Source: an uncultured Granulosicoccus sp.
GTDB lineage: Bacteria > Pseudomonadota > Gammaproteobacteria > Granulosicoccales > Granulosicoccaceae
Assembly (NCBI GenBank): GCA_937924505.1
Contig: CALDSR010000010.1
Location: 62,001 to 126,000 of the forward strand
DNA length: 64,000 nt
Reading direction: 5' to 3'
The notes below the pieces were generated by a model. That model was not told the DNA's origin, did no database searches, and saw nothing but the letters and a program-made list of their open reading frames with translations. How positions within the stretch are numbered: position 1 is the stretch's first letter; each line of letters begins with the position of its first letter. The position numbers and the translations under genes were made by a program. Positions 47,441 to 56,610 of the stretch are shown in pieces.

Positions 47441-48496
47441 CTAGCCGTTAAGATTTACGGTCTGACCGCTCGCAGCCGCCTGTTGTATCGCTTCGATAAC
47501 TTGCAAGGTTTTCAAACCTTCACGCCCTGAAACCAGTGGTTCGATACCGTCTGTAATCACCTGACCAAAATGCCGAATCTGATTGACCAATGGATCCGAC
47601 GCCTCTCTCGGTGATGATGTTGCCGAAATCGGCTGCCACCAGTTCCGCTCACCGGCGTGTGTCCAGAGCCGCATGTCCGGGATGGACAATGAGCCGTGGC
47701 TTCCACCGATCAAATAGCAACTCTCGCTGGTTACAGGATAAATCGGGTACTCGCCCGAGGTATGTTCCCAGCTCCAGGGAGAGACGACAGAATCCGACAC
47801 ACTGATTGTCGCAATGGCTCCATGGTCGAAGGTCAAAACGGCAGCGGCAACATCTTCGTTTTCGAACCCTCGGGCACTCGGCGCTGCCTGCGCTTGAACC
47901 TTGACCACTTCACCGCAGAAAGAACGCACCAGATCCACGTCATGGACAAGATTTACCGAGATCGGCCCGGCACCGTCGAGCTTTCGCCACGGGGCGACTT
48001 CAAAATAATCGTCGGGCTTATAAAACCAGCAGGTTGCATTAACCACGCGAATGTCACCGAGCTCACCAGCATCGATCAAGGTGCGTGCGCGATGTATCAG
48101 TGGGTTGTGTCGCCGATGGTGCCCCACCAACATGGGCACTCCCGCCCTTTCTGCCGCCACCACCAGTCGTTCACCATCAGCCGATGTCGTGGCTAGCGGT
48201 TTTTCAACCAGCACTGGACAGCCGGCGTCCACACACGCAAGCCCCTGCTCAACATGCAAGGTGGTCGGCGTTGACAGAATGATGCCATCCGGTTTGTGAT
48301 CAAGAAAAAGATCAGCCAGCGATGAAAACACAGGCACATTTTTTTCAGCTGAATAGGCGATCGCGTCTTCCGAGGTATCGACAATCGCTGATAGCGCGAC
48401 GCGGGACACCTGCTCGATTGCGGTGACATGGCGTCTACCGACGAGCCCTGCGCCAACGATGGCCAGTCGGATGGGGTTATTGCTACTCGCGTTCAT
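47441..48496 (-). CDS. Gfo/Idh/MocA-family oxidoreductase
   Basis: 351 residues. The Rossmann motif is LAIVGAGLVGRRHVTAI and the catalytic Lys is in VLVEKPLATTSADGERL. The C-terminal domain has GAGPISVNLVHDVDLVRSF, where the catalytic His lies. It is probably an inositol- or sugar-type dehydrogenase. I chose the ATG at 48494-48496, close to the Rossmann fold, over an upstream extension to 48562 that reaches into the end of znuA. Confidence 0.85.
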   Translation of the reverse strand: MNASSNNPIRLAIVGAGLVGRRHVTAIEQVSRVALSAIVDTSEDAIAYSAEKNVPVFSSLADLFLDHKPDGIILSTPTTLHVEQGLACVDAGCPVLVEKPLATTSADGERLVVAAERAGVPMLVGHHRRHNPLIHRARTLIDAGELGDIRVVNATCWFYKPDDYFEVAPWRKLDGAGPISVNLVHDVDLVRSFCGEVVKVQAQAAPSARGFENEDVAAAVLTFDHGAIATISVSDSVVSPWSWEHTSGEYPIYPVTSESCYLIGGSHGSLSIPDMRLWTHAGERNWWQPISATSSPREASDPLVNQIRHFGQVITDGIEPLVSGREGLKTLQVIEAIQQAAASGQTVNLNG

Positions 48497-48530
48497 GGTT
48501 TCTTTTAGTCGCGAACTCGGTTTCGTTGAA

Positions 48531-49511
48531 TCAGTCAGATAATTTTCGGGATAAACATTCAATCAATTGCTCGGCCGCCGTCAGCAACCACTCGGTATAG
48601 AGTTCCGGCGATAATGAAAATTCTACTGCCAAAGGATCAATAAGGACAACACGTGCCGGAACATTACCGATAATTGCGCTCACAAGCCCCTTGTTGTACA
48701 GCGGTTCAACCACCACGCAATTAACATTTTCGCGGGTGAACAGGTTCCTGACTTGCGCCATGCGCGATACGCTCGGTCGACTCGAATCACTGATCGAGAT
48801 AGCACCAACCGACGGCAGCTCAAAGCGCGATGAAAAATATTGATAGGCATCGTGATAGACGATGTATCGAGGTTCCTCTATTTCACTCAAGCGACGACGC
48901 ACCGTTTCTATCGCCTTATCGATCTGTTGCTGACCGGACAGGGCATTATGTTTGAAAACATCGGCATTGGCCGGATCCAGACGAGCCAGCTCAGTTGCGA
49001 TTCTACCAAGCCATAATTTTGCGTTCTCAGGATCAAACCAACCGTGAGGATCAAATTCACCATGTGTGTGCGAATGTGCACTGTGGCGTTGTTCGTCTTT
49101 ATGCGAAAACGCAGCATCCTGACGATTTTTCAGCAGCGTTGTACCATCGGTCTCCATCAACTCTATTGATATTGCGCCATCATCGACCGCGTGAACCGCC
49201 TTGTCGAGCCATGGCGTCAACGACGGTCCAATCCAGAACAACACATCAGCATCATTCAATTTTGCAGCATCGGAAGGGCGCATGGTGTAACTATGCGCAT
49301 TGGCGCCTCGTGTCATGATCATTGCCGGCTCGCCCACACCCTCCATGACACGTGCTACCAGACTATGTACTGGTGCGATGTCGGTCACCACCCGTAGCTC
49401 TTGAGCCTTGGCCGGAGCCCAAGGGAGCATCCACAGGACACTCAAGACAACGCCCACAGTGGCCCGGCCCTTTTTTGCCGCACCGGTCAAACACCTCGTA
49501 CCAAAGGCCAT
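48531..49511 (-). CDS. znuA: Zinc ABC transporter substrate-binding protein
   Basis: 326 residues with a signal sequence ending near APAKAQEL. The metal ligands are in GANAHSYTMRPSDA, DPHGWFDPENA and VYHDAYQYF. The His-rich loop HSAHSHTHGEFDPHGW, at about residues 142-158, is typical of ZnuA. It binds zinc in the periplasm for ZnuBC. It is divergent from zur-znuC-znuB across a Zur box. Confidence 0.92.
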   Translation of the reverse strand: MAFGTRCLTGAAKKGRATVGVVLSVLWMLPWAPAKAQELRVVTDIAPVHSLVARVMEGVGEPAMIMTRGANAHSYTMRPSDAAKLNDADVLFWIGPSLTPWLDKAVHAVDDGAISIELMETDGTTLLKNRQDAAFSHKDEQRHSAHSHTHGEFDPHGWFDPENAKLWLGRIATELARLDPANADVFKHNALSGQQQIDKAIETVRRRLSEIEEPRYIVYHDAYQYFSSRFELPSVGAISISDSSRPSVSRMAQVRNLFTRENVNCVVVEPLYNKGLVSAIIGNVPARVVLIDPLAVEFSLSPELYTEWLLTAAEQLIECLSRKLSD

Positions 49512-49532
49512 CGATATTAGTCGCTGAAATTA

Positions 49533-49555
49533 ATAGTGTTAAGATATAACATTAT
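49533..49555. promoter_or_regulatory. Zur box between znuA and zur
   Basis: A 23-bp dyad whose arms ATAGTGTTA and TAACATTAT match in 8 of 9 positions, around a 5-base centre. It resembles the known gammaproteobacterial Zur box (TGTTATA..TATAACA type). It lies 22 bp from the znuA start and 39 bp from the zur start and can control both directions. Confidence 0.8.
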
Positions 49556-49594
49556 ACTCTATCCTGTTGGACAAATTACCTCGCCCCGTCAACC

Positions 49595-50077
49595 ATGAAT
49601 CCGATCGGTTTCGAACATCATGATCATGCCAGCTGCGTCGACGACGGCGTCGAGGCTGTGGAAGCCTATTGCAAGACCGAAGGCCTTCAGTTCACCGAGG
49701 TACGCAGGCGAGTTCTTGAGATGTTACTCAAAGAACACCGCGCCTTCGGCGCCTACGAGATTCTCGATCAGTTGCGCGAGGAAAACCTGGGATCTCAGCC
49801 ACCGATTGCCTACCGGGCCTTGGATTTTCTCGTCAAACACGGTTTTGCCCACAAGATCGAACGGCTCAATGCATTCATCGCTTGCCATCACCCGGGGCAA
49901 TCTCACGCACCGGCATTTCTGATCTGTCGGGTATGTGATGCGGTCGCCGAAGCCAAATCACAGCCATCGCGCAGCATGCTTGCCTCCACAGCTCGCAAGG
50001 CCGGGTTTACAATCGAACGTACCGTGATAGAGGCTGTCGGCGTATGCCCGAACTGTACGGATGATGCCAACACATGA
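49595..50077 (+). CDS. zur: Zinc uptake regulator, Fur family
   Basis: 160 residues. The Fur-type winged helix (FTEVRRRVLEMLLKEHRAFGAYEILDQL...PPIAYRALDFLVKHGFAHKIERLNAFIAC) is followed by a dimerisation domain with zinc-binding CRVC and CPNC pairs. It represses zinc uptake when zinc is sufficient. It overlaps znuC by four bases, so it controls its own operon. Confidence 0.92.
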   Translation: MNPIGFEHHDHASCVDDGVEAVEAYCKTEGLQFTEVRRRVLEMLLKEHRAFGAYEILDQLREENLGSQPPIAYRALDFLVKHGFAHKIERLNAFIACHHPGQSHAPAFLICRVCDAVAEAKSQPSRSMLASTARKAGFTIERTVIEAVGVCPNCTDDANT

Positions 50078-50796
50078 GCCTGGTCACGGTAAACGGGCTG
50101 AACGTCAGGTTCGGTAAGTCCAGTGTTTTACACAACATCCACTTCACGATAAACCTCGGTGAAATCGTGACCATTGTCGGTCCGAACGGTTCTGGCAAAT
50201 CAACGTTCTTACGCAGCCTTATTGGTGCAGTAAAACCGACGTCCGGCTCGATCACGCTGACAGCCGGGACACGCGTTGGTTATGTCCCACAACGATTGCA
50301 TATCGATTCAACCTTACCCATCACAGTACAACGTTTTTTAAACCTGCCTCATCGTGCTGAAAAACAGGCGGTGCAGCGGGCACTTGAACAATCCGGCGCT
50401 GCACAGCTGCTCACGCGTCAACTCAGCGATTTGTCAGGCGGGCAATTTCAAAAGGTTTTACTGGATCGCGCCTTGCTGGCGCAACCCAATCTACTGATTC
50501 TCGATGAACCAACGCAGGGTTTGGACCAGCCTGGCTCGGCTGCGTTCTATCGACAGCTTGAAAACATCAGACGCGACGTTGGCTGCGCCGTATTGATGGT
50601 AAGTCATGAATTGCATGTCGTTATGGCCGCCTCTGATCGTGTCATTTGCCTGAATGGCCATGTGTGCTGCGAAGGACACCCGGAACATGTCGCCAGTGCT
50701 CCCGAGTATCGTGCTTTGTTTGGTACCGGTACCCAGGGCGCGCTGGCGTTGTATCGTCACGAACACACGCACTCTCATGATCACGATGCTGATTGA
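50074..50796 (+). CDS. znuC: Zinc ABC transporter ATP-binding protein
   Basis: 240 residues with Walker A GPNGSGKSTFLRSL, signature LSGGQFQKVLLDRALL, Walker B LLILDEPTQGLD and the switch SHEL. The C-terminus ends in a His-rich tail (RHEHTHSHDHDAD) that may bind zinc. It powers zinc import with ZnuB. It overlaps znuB. Confidence 0.93.
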   Translation: MSLVTVNGLNVRFGKSSVLHNIHFTINLGEIVTIVGPNGSGKSTFLRSLIGAVKPTSGSITLTAGTRVGYVPQRLHIDSTLPITVQRFLNLPHRAEKQAVQRALEQSGAAQLLTRQLSDLSGGQFQKVLLDRALLAQPNLLILDEPTQGLDQPGSAAFYRQLENIRRDVGCAVLMVSHELHVVMAASDRVICLNGHVCCEGHPEHVASAPEYRALFGTGTQGALALYRHEHTHSHDHDAD

Positions 50797-51574
50797 CCAT
50801 TTTCTGGTGCGTGCCGCCCTGGCAGGTATCGGTGTTGCCATTGCGGCGGCACCCTTGGGCTGTTTTGTCGTGTGGCGCCGTATGGCCTACTTCGGTGAAG
50901 CCACGGCACATGCATCCGTGCTTGGTATCGCGCTCGCTCTGGCGTTCTCGACATCGGTATTTCTTGGTGCGCTGATCACCGCCTTGTTGATGGCGAGTCT
51001 GGTGTCCATGTTCAGTGGCAAAACGCACGCAATGGATACGCTCCTGGGGGTGATGTCACATGCCGCCCTTGCCATTGGTCTGGTAGCCGCATCGTTTGTT
51101 TCAGGCGCCCGACTAGACCTCGTGGCCTATTTGTTTGGCGACATTCTCGCGGTCAGTCGTACCGATCTGATTGTCATCTGGTGTGGCAGTTTGCTGGTAC
51201 TTGCATTGCTTTACTGGCGTTGGTCTGCCTTGTTGGTGTCCACACTCAATCCTGATCTTGCCCACGCCGCCAATATTGACCCGCGACGCGAGCAAATGGT
51301 GCTGACCGTTGCCTTGGCAGTTGTTGTTGCCGTCGCTATCAAGGTTGTTGGTGTTTTGTTGATCGCCGCGATGCTGATCATTCCGGCAGCCGCCGCTCGT
51401 GTGTTCGCTGGCACGCCAGAGCGGATGGCTTTGATCGCGGGTGTATTGGCTATTGCGTCGACTATTGCGGGACTGCAAATGTCTTACCTGATGGATACAC
51501 CACCCGGTGCGTCCATCGTGACGGTGGCAACTATCTTGTTTTGCGGATCCATGATGATACCGAAATATCGTTAG
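50786..51574 (+). CDS. znuB: Zinc ABC transporter permease
   Basis: 262 residues with about eight membrane helices, ABC-3 family. Typical segments are GCFVVWRRMAYFGEATAHASVLGIAL, LDLVAYLFGDIL and VVGVLLIAAMLIIPAAAARVFA. I chose the ATG at 50786 (MLIDHFLVRAAL); an ATG at 50777 is equally possible. Both overlap the end of znuC. Confidence 0.92.
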   Translation: MLIDHFLVRAALAGIGVAIAAAPLGCFVVWRRMAYFGEATAHASVLGIALALAFSTSVFLGALITALLMASLVSMFSGKTHAMDTLLGVMSHAALAIGLVAASFVSGARLDLVAYLFGDILAVSRTDLIVIWCGSLLVLALLYWRWSALLVSTLNPDLAHAANIDPRREQMVLTVALAVVVAVAIKVVGVLLIAAMLIIPAAAARVFAGTPERMALIAGVLAIASTIAGLQMSYLMDTPPGASIVTVATILFCGSMMIPKYR

Positions 51575-51587
51575 CTACCCGAATCAA

Positions 51588-51953
51588 TTATTCCTGAGCG
51601 CCAGTACCAACAAAGCCCACCATGCGCGAAATAAGTTCACCGTCAGTTTCCACAAAGTATTGGCCAAGCTGAACCATCTCCTTGCCATCAGGACCCTTGC
51701 CACCAAAAACAACTGTCGCGCGACTCATGCCACCGGTGATGTCCGTCCCGACAACCTTGGCAGTCCAACCAGGTGCATTCGCGCTAAACATCCCGACATA
51801 ATCATTCAAAGCGTCGATACCGCTTAAGGTTTGTGGTGTACGCGGGTCGTCGTACTGGATGTTCGTGTTTACCGCGCCTGAAATTTTTTCAAGACGCGCA
51901 TCAGCGGATTCAATCGCCCATGCATCGAAAAAAGTTGAAATAGGGTCTGACAT
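51588..51953 (-). CDS. NTF2-like (SnoaL-type) protein
   Basis: 121 residues. The cone-shaped NTF2 fold is suggested by FFDAWAIESADARLEKISGAVNTNIQYDDPRTPQTLSGIDALNDYVGMF and the C-terminal strands. Such proteins are isomerases, hydrolases or binding proteins; no specific role can be given. It is convergent with znuB. Confidence 0.65.
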   Translation of the reverse strand: MSDPISTFFDAWAIESADARLEKISGAVNTNIQYDDPRTPQTLSGIDALNDYVGMFSANAPGWTAKVVGTDITGGMSRATVVFGGKGPDGKEMVQLGQYFVETDGELISRMVGFVGTGAQE

Positions 51954-52066
51954 ATCGCTGACTCGGCCGGTTAGGTGAGACTGATTCTAGCGTGAAACGG
52001 CGAGAATTACGATGACACCTGGGAGACGGCAACGCTTACGCCGCAGGCAACCGTTATAATCAACCG

Positions 52067-52806
52067 ATGAACCGATTCGACCGAGTCACCTCGCTGTTAC
52101 TTCTGCTTCAAACACGATCGGTGATTACAGCTAAATTCTTGTCAGCGCATTTTAATGTCTCCGAGCGAACGGATATACCGCGACATAAGAACACTGGAGA
52201 ATGCAGGTGTCCTGATCGGCGCTGAAGCGGGTATCGGTTACTATCTTGAAAAAGGCTACCGCCTGCCGCCCATCAGTTTCACGCTTGATGAGGCCGCATC
52301 ACTACTGCTCGGTGAAAAACTCTTGGTATCCAGCCTTGATGTCAATTCACGTCAGGATTTCAATCAGGCGTTGAACAAGATCAGAGCCGTGATTGATAAC
52401 GCTGACAAGGATTATTTAAGTTCGTTTGATGCGGACATTGAAGTGGTATCTTGATACACGACCCGGTCAGGACGAGCTTCAGGAAGTCGAATTATTCTTC
52501 AGCCCAGAAGCTGCACGGTTCGTTGGCGAACAGCGTTATATGTTCGGTTTCGTTGAAGAAGAGCGACAAGCCGATGGCGTGAAGATGCGTTTTCGCACGC
52601 CGGTTCCGGAGTATATGGCTCGCTGGCTGTTGCAGTACACGGATGGGGTCAAAATCATTCGTGGCGATACGATTGAAGCTGCACTCAGCAGGTTTTCCGC
52701 TCTAAGGGCATATTGCGGTATCATTCCGACCCTGCGAGCCATGACGTTTACAAGCAATCACTCATTTCTGAAACGCCCTGCTTTTTCCGGTCGACACCAT
52801 GAGTAA
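52067..52806 (+). pseudogene. Broken HTH-WYL family transcriptional regulator (YafY-like)
   Basis: Three reading frames together spell parts of one YafY-type regulator. From the ATG at 52067 the first frame gives the HTH start (RFDRVTSLLLLLQTRSVITAKFLSAHFNVSERT). After an extra G at 52171-52172 the second frame continues IYRDIRTLENAGVLI and the linker up to the stop at 52452-52454. The third frame holds a C-terminal WCX domain (VELFFSPEAARFVGEQR...MARWLLQYTDGVKIIRGD). The central WYL domain of about 80-100 residues is missing. A one-base insertion plus an internal deletion therefore inactivates it. Confidence 0.75.
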
Positions 52807-53029
52807 ATCCGCCCCCAAACCCGATCGAGGTTCACCCGCCGCACGGACCGATGAAATCATGCTGGTTCAAGAGACCATGCGTACCCTCGGACTTTATGAC
52901 GGTAAGATCGATGGATTACCTGGCACGCGTACCATGATCGCTGTCAGGTCTTTCAAGAAATCGAATAATATGCCAGTCAACAATACGCTCAATGACGATT
53001 TTATCGAACATATTCGAAATCACACATGA
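52799..53029 (+). CDS. Small peptidoglycan-binding-like domain protein
   Basis: 76 residues. Residues 19-60 (LVQETMRTLGLYDGKIDGLPGTRTMIAVRSFKKSNNM) fit a PG_binding_1 repeat, found in cell wall hydrolases. There is no signal peptide or catalytic domain, so its function is unknown. It begins inside the end of the WYL pseudogene frame. Confidence 0.6.
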   Translation: MSKSAPKPDRGSPAARTDEIMLVQETMRTLGLYDGKIDGLPGTRTMIAVRSFKKSNNMPVNNTLNDDFIEHIRNHT

Positions 53030-53047
53030 CCGGTAACCACCTGCCCT

Positions 53048-53875
53048 ATGCCTACTGAGCCTGTTGAACACACTGCCGCACTGAGCGAGCTTGAAGAGGT
53101 AGTCAGCCTTCAGGAGCACCCTTTGTCTGACCGCGACTATCGCGATACGTGCAAACAAGCATTGGACGACAACGGCGTGCTCGTACTAAAGGGATTCTTG
53201 CGTCTCGAGGCAATCAACAGCATCAAAGCTGATGGTGATGCAAATCAGCACCGGGCATTTTTCACATCGAGTGATCATAATGTGTATCTGCAACCTCCTT
53301 GCAACGATTACGCATCCGATCACCCACGCAATCGATCCATCCGCTCCAGCAAGGGTTGCATTACAACAGATCAAATTCCAGCGGCGTCAAAACTGCATGC
53401 ACTTTATGCAAACACGATGCTTAAAGACTTTCTGTGTGCCGTTCTCGATGAAGAATCACTCCACGAATACGCAGACTCACTTTCATCAATAAACCTGCAC
53501 TACGCAGCCGATGGTCAGGAGTTGGGCTGGCATTTCGACAACTCGTCATTTGCCATTACGCTGTTAATCCAAAAACCCGATGGTGGTGGCCAGTTCGAGT
53601 ACGTACGCGATGTCAGAAATGCGGACAATGGCGACATGAATTACGCCGCCGTCGGTGCGGTCCTTGATGGGCACACGCCAGTTCATCAACTGGATATCGA
53701 GCCCGGAGACCTGGTTCTGTTTCGCGGACGCAATTCTCTGCATCGGGTGACACCATCTGTGGGTGATCAATGTCGCCTGCTGGTAGTACTCGCCTATAAC
53801 TCAAAGCCCGGTGTAGTATTGTCAGAGTCTGCCCGTTTGACCTTCTACGGGCGACTGGGAACCGTCACCCCCTAA
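53048..53875 (+). CDS. Fe(II)/2-oxoglutarate-dependent oxygenase
   Basis: 275 residues. The iron triad is seen as HFD (GWHFDNSSFAITLLIQ) and a distal His (LHRVTP), with an Arg (QCR) for 2-oxoglutarate about 9 residues on. The context resembles the HalD/BesD-related amino acid oxygenases. Halogenases of that group have Gly in place of the Asp; Asp is kept here, so a hydroxylase is expected. Its substrate is unknown, perhaps a free amino acid. It is the first gene of a six-gene same-strand run up to kynureninase. Confidence 0.75.
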   Translation: MPTEPVEHTAALSELEEVVSLQEHPLSDRDYRDTCKQALDDNGVLVLKGFLRLEAINSIKADGDANQHRAFFTSSDHNVYLQPPCNDYASDHPRNRSIRSSKGCITTDQIPAASKLHALYANTMLKDFLCAVLDEESLHEYADSLSSINLHYAADGQELGWHFDNSSFAITLLIQKPDGGGQFEYVRDVRNADNGDMNYAAVGAVLDGHTPVHQLDIEPGDLVLFRGRNSLHRVTPSVGDQCRLLVVLAYNSKPGVVLSESARLTFYGRLGTVTP

Positions 53876-53900
53876 GCCTGACTGCTTGACTGAGCCAACA

Positions 53901-55073
53901 ATGCCCTCTACGCGCGATATTCTCGAAACGTTGATCGGCTTTGATACAACAAGCCGGCATTCCAATATGGCGTTGATGGATAGCATCAGTGGCGTGCTGC
54001 GCGATCATGGCCAGACACCGCAGCTCGTTCCCAACAGCGATCACAGCAAAGCCAATCTCTATTGCACCATCGGTCCGCAAGATAAATCCGGCGTCATGCT
54101 ATCCGGACATACCGATGTGGTTCCGGTCGATGGTCAGGATTGGACCTGCCCGCCATTCACATTGACCGAGTCGGATGGACGTTACTATGGTCGCGGAACA
54201 ACGGACATGAAAGGTTATGTCGCGTCCGCACTGGCGGCCGCCTGCAGAGCGAGTAGTCGTTCACTGAAAACTCCTTTGCATCTGGCGTTTTCATATGATG
54301 AGGAGATCGGCTGTGTGGGTGTGCGAAGCTTGATTGATGTGCTCGACAATTCACCCGTAAAACCCGCAATGTGTATCGTCGGCGAACCGACCAATCTCGC
54401 TGTCGCCACCAGTCACAAGGGCAAGGCATCCGTTTCGGTGCAATGCATCGGCCGAGAAGCGCATTCTGCATTGGCACCCGGTGCCTTGAACGCGATACAT
54501 CTGGCTTGTGAATTTGTAACCGCTGTACGCGCAAGACAACATGACATTGAAACAGCTTGGCGCAGTGTTAACACAACAACCGCTGAGGATCCGTCAGTCG
54601 TACCCTACACCACCGTCCACGTGGGACGAATAGTGACCACGCAGGCACTTAATATCGTCCCTCGCCTATGTCAAGTCAATGTTGAAATTCGCCATACCGC
54701 CAACGACGATCCATCTGCCATTATTGAAGCATTAAGAATTGATGCAAATGCCATTGTTGAACCTTTCAGGGATCGGTTTCCGGAAGCATCAATAGAGCTC
54801 GACATCATCAACACTTACCCAGCGCTCGACACGCCAACGTCAGCGGAGGTAGTGAACTTTGTCAAATCACTCGTCGGGGCAAACACGACAGGCTACGTGG
54901 CCTTTGGCACCGAAGCCGGACTGTTCTCTGAAAAACTCGGCATACCGACGGTTGTGTGCGGACCGGGCTCGATGGAACAGGGTCACAAGCCAGACGAATA
55001 TATTGATATCGAACAGTTGAATCGCTGTGACGACATGCATGCGCGATTGATTGACTGGCTGGAACGAAACTGA
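53901..55073 (+). CDS. M20-family amidohydrolase, acetylornithine deacetylase-like
   Basis: About 390 residues. Metal-binding motifs are SGHTDVVPVDGQDW, YGRGTTDMKG, YDEEIGCVG and, near the end, CGPGSMEQGHKPDEY. This is the ArgE pattern: hydrolysis of an N-acyl amino acid. Within this cluster it may deacylate another amino acid derivative and not acetylornithine. The ATG at 53901 is chosen; an in-frame TTG lies at 53886. Confidence 0.85.
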   Translation: MPSTRDILETLIGFDTTSRHSNMALMDSISGVLRDHGQTPQLVPNSDHSKANLYCTIGPQDKSGVMLSGHTDVVPVDGQDWTCPPFTLTESDGRYYGRGTTDMKGYVASALAAACRASSRSLKTPLHLAFSYDEEIGCVGVRSLIDVLDNSPVKPAMCIVGEPTNLAVATSHKGKASVSVQCIGREAHSALAPGALNAIHLACEFVTAVRARQHDIETAWRSVNTTTAEDPSVVPYTTVHVGRIVTTQALNIVPRLCQVNVEIRHTANDDPSAIIEALRIDANAIVEPFRDRFPEASIELDIINTYPALDTPTSAEVVNFVKSLVGANTTGYVAFGTEAGLFSEKLGIPTVVCGPGSMEQGHKPDEYIDIEQLNRCDDMHARLIDWLERN

Positions 55074-55088
55074 GCTCATATATAAAAG

Positions 55089-55889
55089 ATGAACAAGCCA
55101 TTTGTCAGCGACTCGGACATTGCAACCTACCAACGTGATGGCGTTGTATTGATCAAGGGGCTTTTTAAAGACTATATCGATCTTATTCGTAGCGGCATTG
55201 ACAGGAACATGCGCGAGCCCGGCACGTATGCGGCAGAGAATCTTCAGTCCGGTGAATCAGGCCGGTTTTTCGACGACTATTGCAACTGGACTCGAATACC
55301 GGAATTCCGCACGGTTATCCAGGACTCACCCGCTGCCGCCGTTGCCGCCCAATTGACAGGCTCAAACGCGATACAGATTTTCCACGATCATGTGCTGGTC
55401 AAGGAACCGGGCACCTCCAAGGCAACCCCCTGGCATCAGGACAGCCCTTATTACTTTATCGACGGTGATCAAACGGTCTCGTTCTGGTCGCCAATGGACC
55501 CTGTCGATAGTGCCACGCTCAGATGTGTTGCGGGATCCCACCGTTGGGATAAACCAGTTCTTCCAACACGCTGGTTGGCGGAAGACGATTTCTACCCCAA
55601 TAGCGATGACTACATGCCCGTCCCGGACCCGGATGCCGAAGGCATGACGGTACGCGAATGGCCCATGCAAGCTGGCGATGCCGTCGCCTTTCATTATTCA
55701 ATACTACACGGCGCCCGAGGCAATAATACCGCACAACGTCGTCGCGCTTTCTCGCTGCGATTTATTGGTGATGATGCCCGATTTGCCGAACGCCCGGGCC
55801 GCACATCACCGCCATTTCCAGAGCACGGCATGCAGTCGGGCGATCGTTTACGGGAAGATTGGTTTCCTGTGGTTTACCGTGCCCGATAA
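55089..55889 (+). CDS. Phytanoyl-CoA dioxygenase-family Fe(II)/2-oxoglutarate oxygenase
   Basis: 266 residues with the PhyH-family HxD motif (TPWHQDSPYYF), LRCVAGSH, and the distal His and Arg (YSILHGARGNNTAQRRRAFSLRF). Family members hydroxylate small molecules and rarely phytanoyl-CoA in bacteria. This is the second 2-oxoglutarate oxygenase in the run, 15 bp after the M20 gene. Confidence 0.83.
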   Translation: MNKPFVSDSDIATYQRDGVVLIKGLFKDYIDLIRSGIDRNMREPGTYAAENLQSGESGRFFDDYCNWTRIPEFRTVIQDSPAAAVAAQLTGSNAIQIFHDHVLVKEPGTSKATPWHQDSPYYFIDGDQTVSFWSPMDPVDSATLRCVAGSHRWDKPVLPTRWLAEDDFYPNSDDYMPVPDPDAEGMTVREWPMQAGDAVAFHYSILHGARGNNTAQRRRAFSLRFIGDDARFAERPGRTSPPFPEHGMQSGDRLREDWFPVVYRAR

Positions 55890-55931
55890 ATGGCAAACAT
55901 GCCGACAACGTTAAAATGAACTCATCAACCA

Positions 55932-56603
55932 ATGACTGAACCCTACCGATTCAAGCCGCTAGCCCACGTTATGCGATCCGATTCCGAGCTTGTGCAGCGC
56001 GCTGATGATTTTTATCACGCACTCAATCAGCGCCGGACCGTCAGGGATTTCTCGCCTAAGGCTGTTCCCGCTGCGGTTATCCGTAGTGCCATCGCGTCGG
56101 CAGGTACGGCGCCCAGTGGCGCTCACATGCAGCCTTGGCATTTTGTGGCCGTTAGTGATCCTGACAAAAAAAAGGCTATTCGGATCGCCGCCGAAAAGGA
56201 AGAACGGGCTTTGTATGAGCATCGTGCTTCAGATGAATGGTTAGAAGCCCTGGCACCACTCGGAACCGATGCGAACAAACCGTTTCTGGAAACAGCCCCG
56301 TGGTTGATCGCGGTGTTTTCGCAAAAATACACACTCGACAACGAAGGCAGGAAACACAAGCATTACTACACTCAGGAATCGGTCGGTATCGCGACGGGTA
56401 TGTTGATCACAGCTTTACACACGGCAGGCCTGGTTTGTCTGACGCACACCCCAAGCCCAATGAGCTTTCTACGCGATGTACTGGAGCGCCCCAAACAGGA
56501 GCGTCCCTACTTATTACTCGTGACAGGTTACCCGACGGAAGATGCCAAAGTGCCGGATATATCGCGCAAGGCGCTCGACGATATATACACTGAGTTCACC
56601 TAG
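55932..56603 (+). CDS. Iodotyrosine deiodinase-like flavoprotein (nitroreductase superfamily)
   Basis: 223 residues. FMN-binding motifs NQRRTVRDFSP, AGTAPSGAHMQPWHFV and a C-terminal GYPTEDAKVPDISRKALDDI match the iodotyrosine deiodinase (IYD) branch closely. The IYD active-site lid residues Glu, Tyr and Lys are present at Glu91, Tyr95 and Lys116 with the same spacing as Glu157, Tyr161 and Lys182 in human IYD. IYD reductively removes halogen from halotyrosines. The bacterial protein lacks the membrane anchor of the mammalian one. Confidence 0.82.
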   Translation: MTEPYRFKPLAHVMRSDSELVQRADDFYHALNQRRTVRDFSPKAVPAAVIRSAIASAGTAPSGAHMQPWHFVAVSDPDKKKAIRIAAEKEERALYEHRASDEWLEALAPLGTDANKPFLETAPWLIAVFSQKYTLDNEGRKHKHYYTQESVGIATGMLITALHTAGLVCLTHTPSPMSFLRDVLERPKQERPYLLLVTGYPTEDAKVPDISRKALDDIYTEFT

Positions 56604-56610
56604 TAAACCA

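Noticed and set aside
52155..52454. A stand-alone 99-residue gene
   Set aside because: Its sequence continues the HTH of the upstream frame after a one-base insertion, so it is part of a pseudogene.
53048..53875. Amino acid halogenase of the BesD type
   Set aside because: The iron-binding Asp of the HxD motif is present; halogenases need Gly or Ala there.
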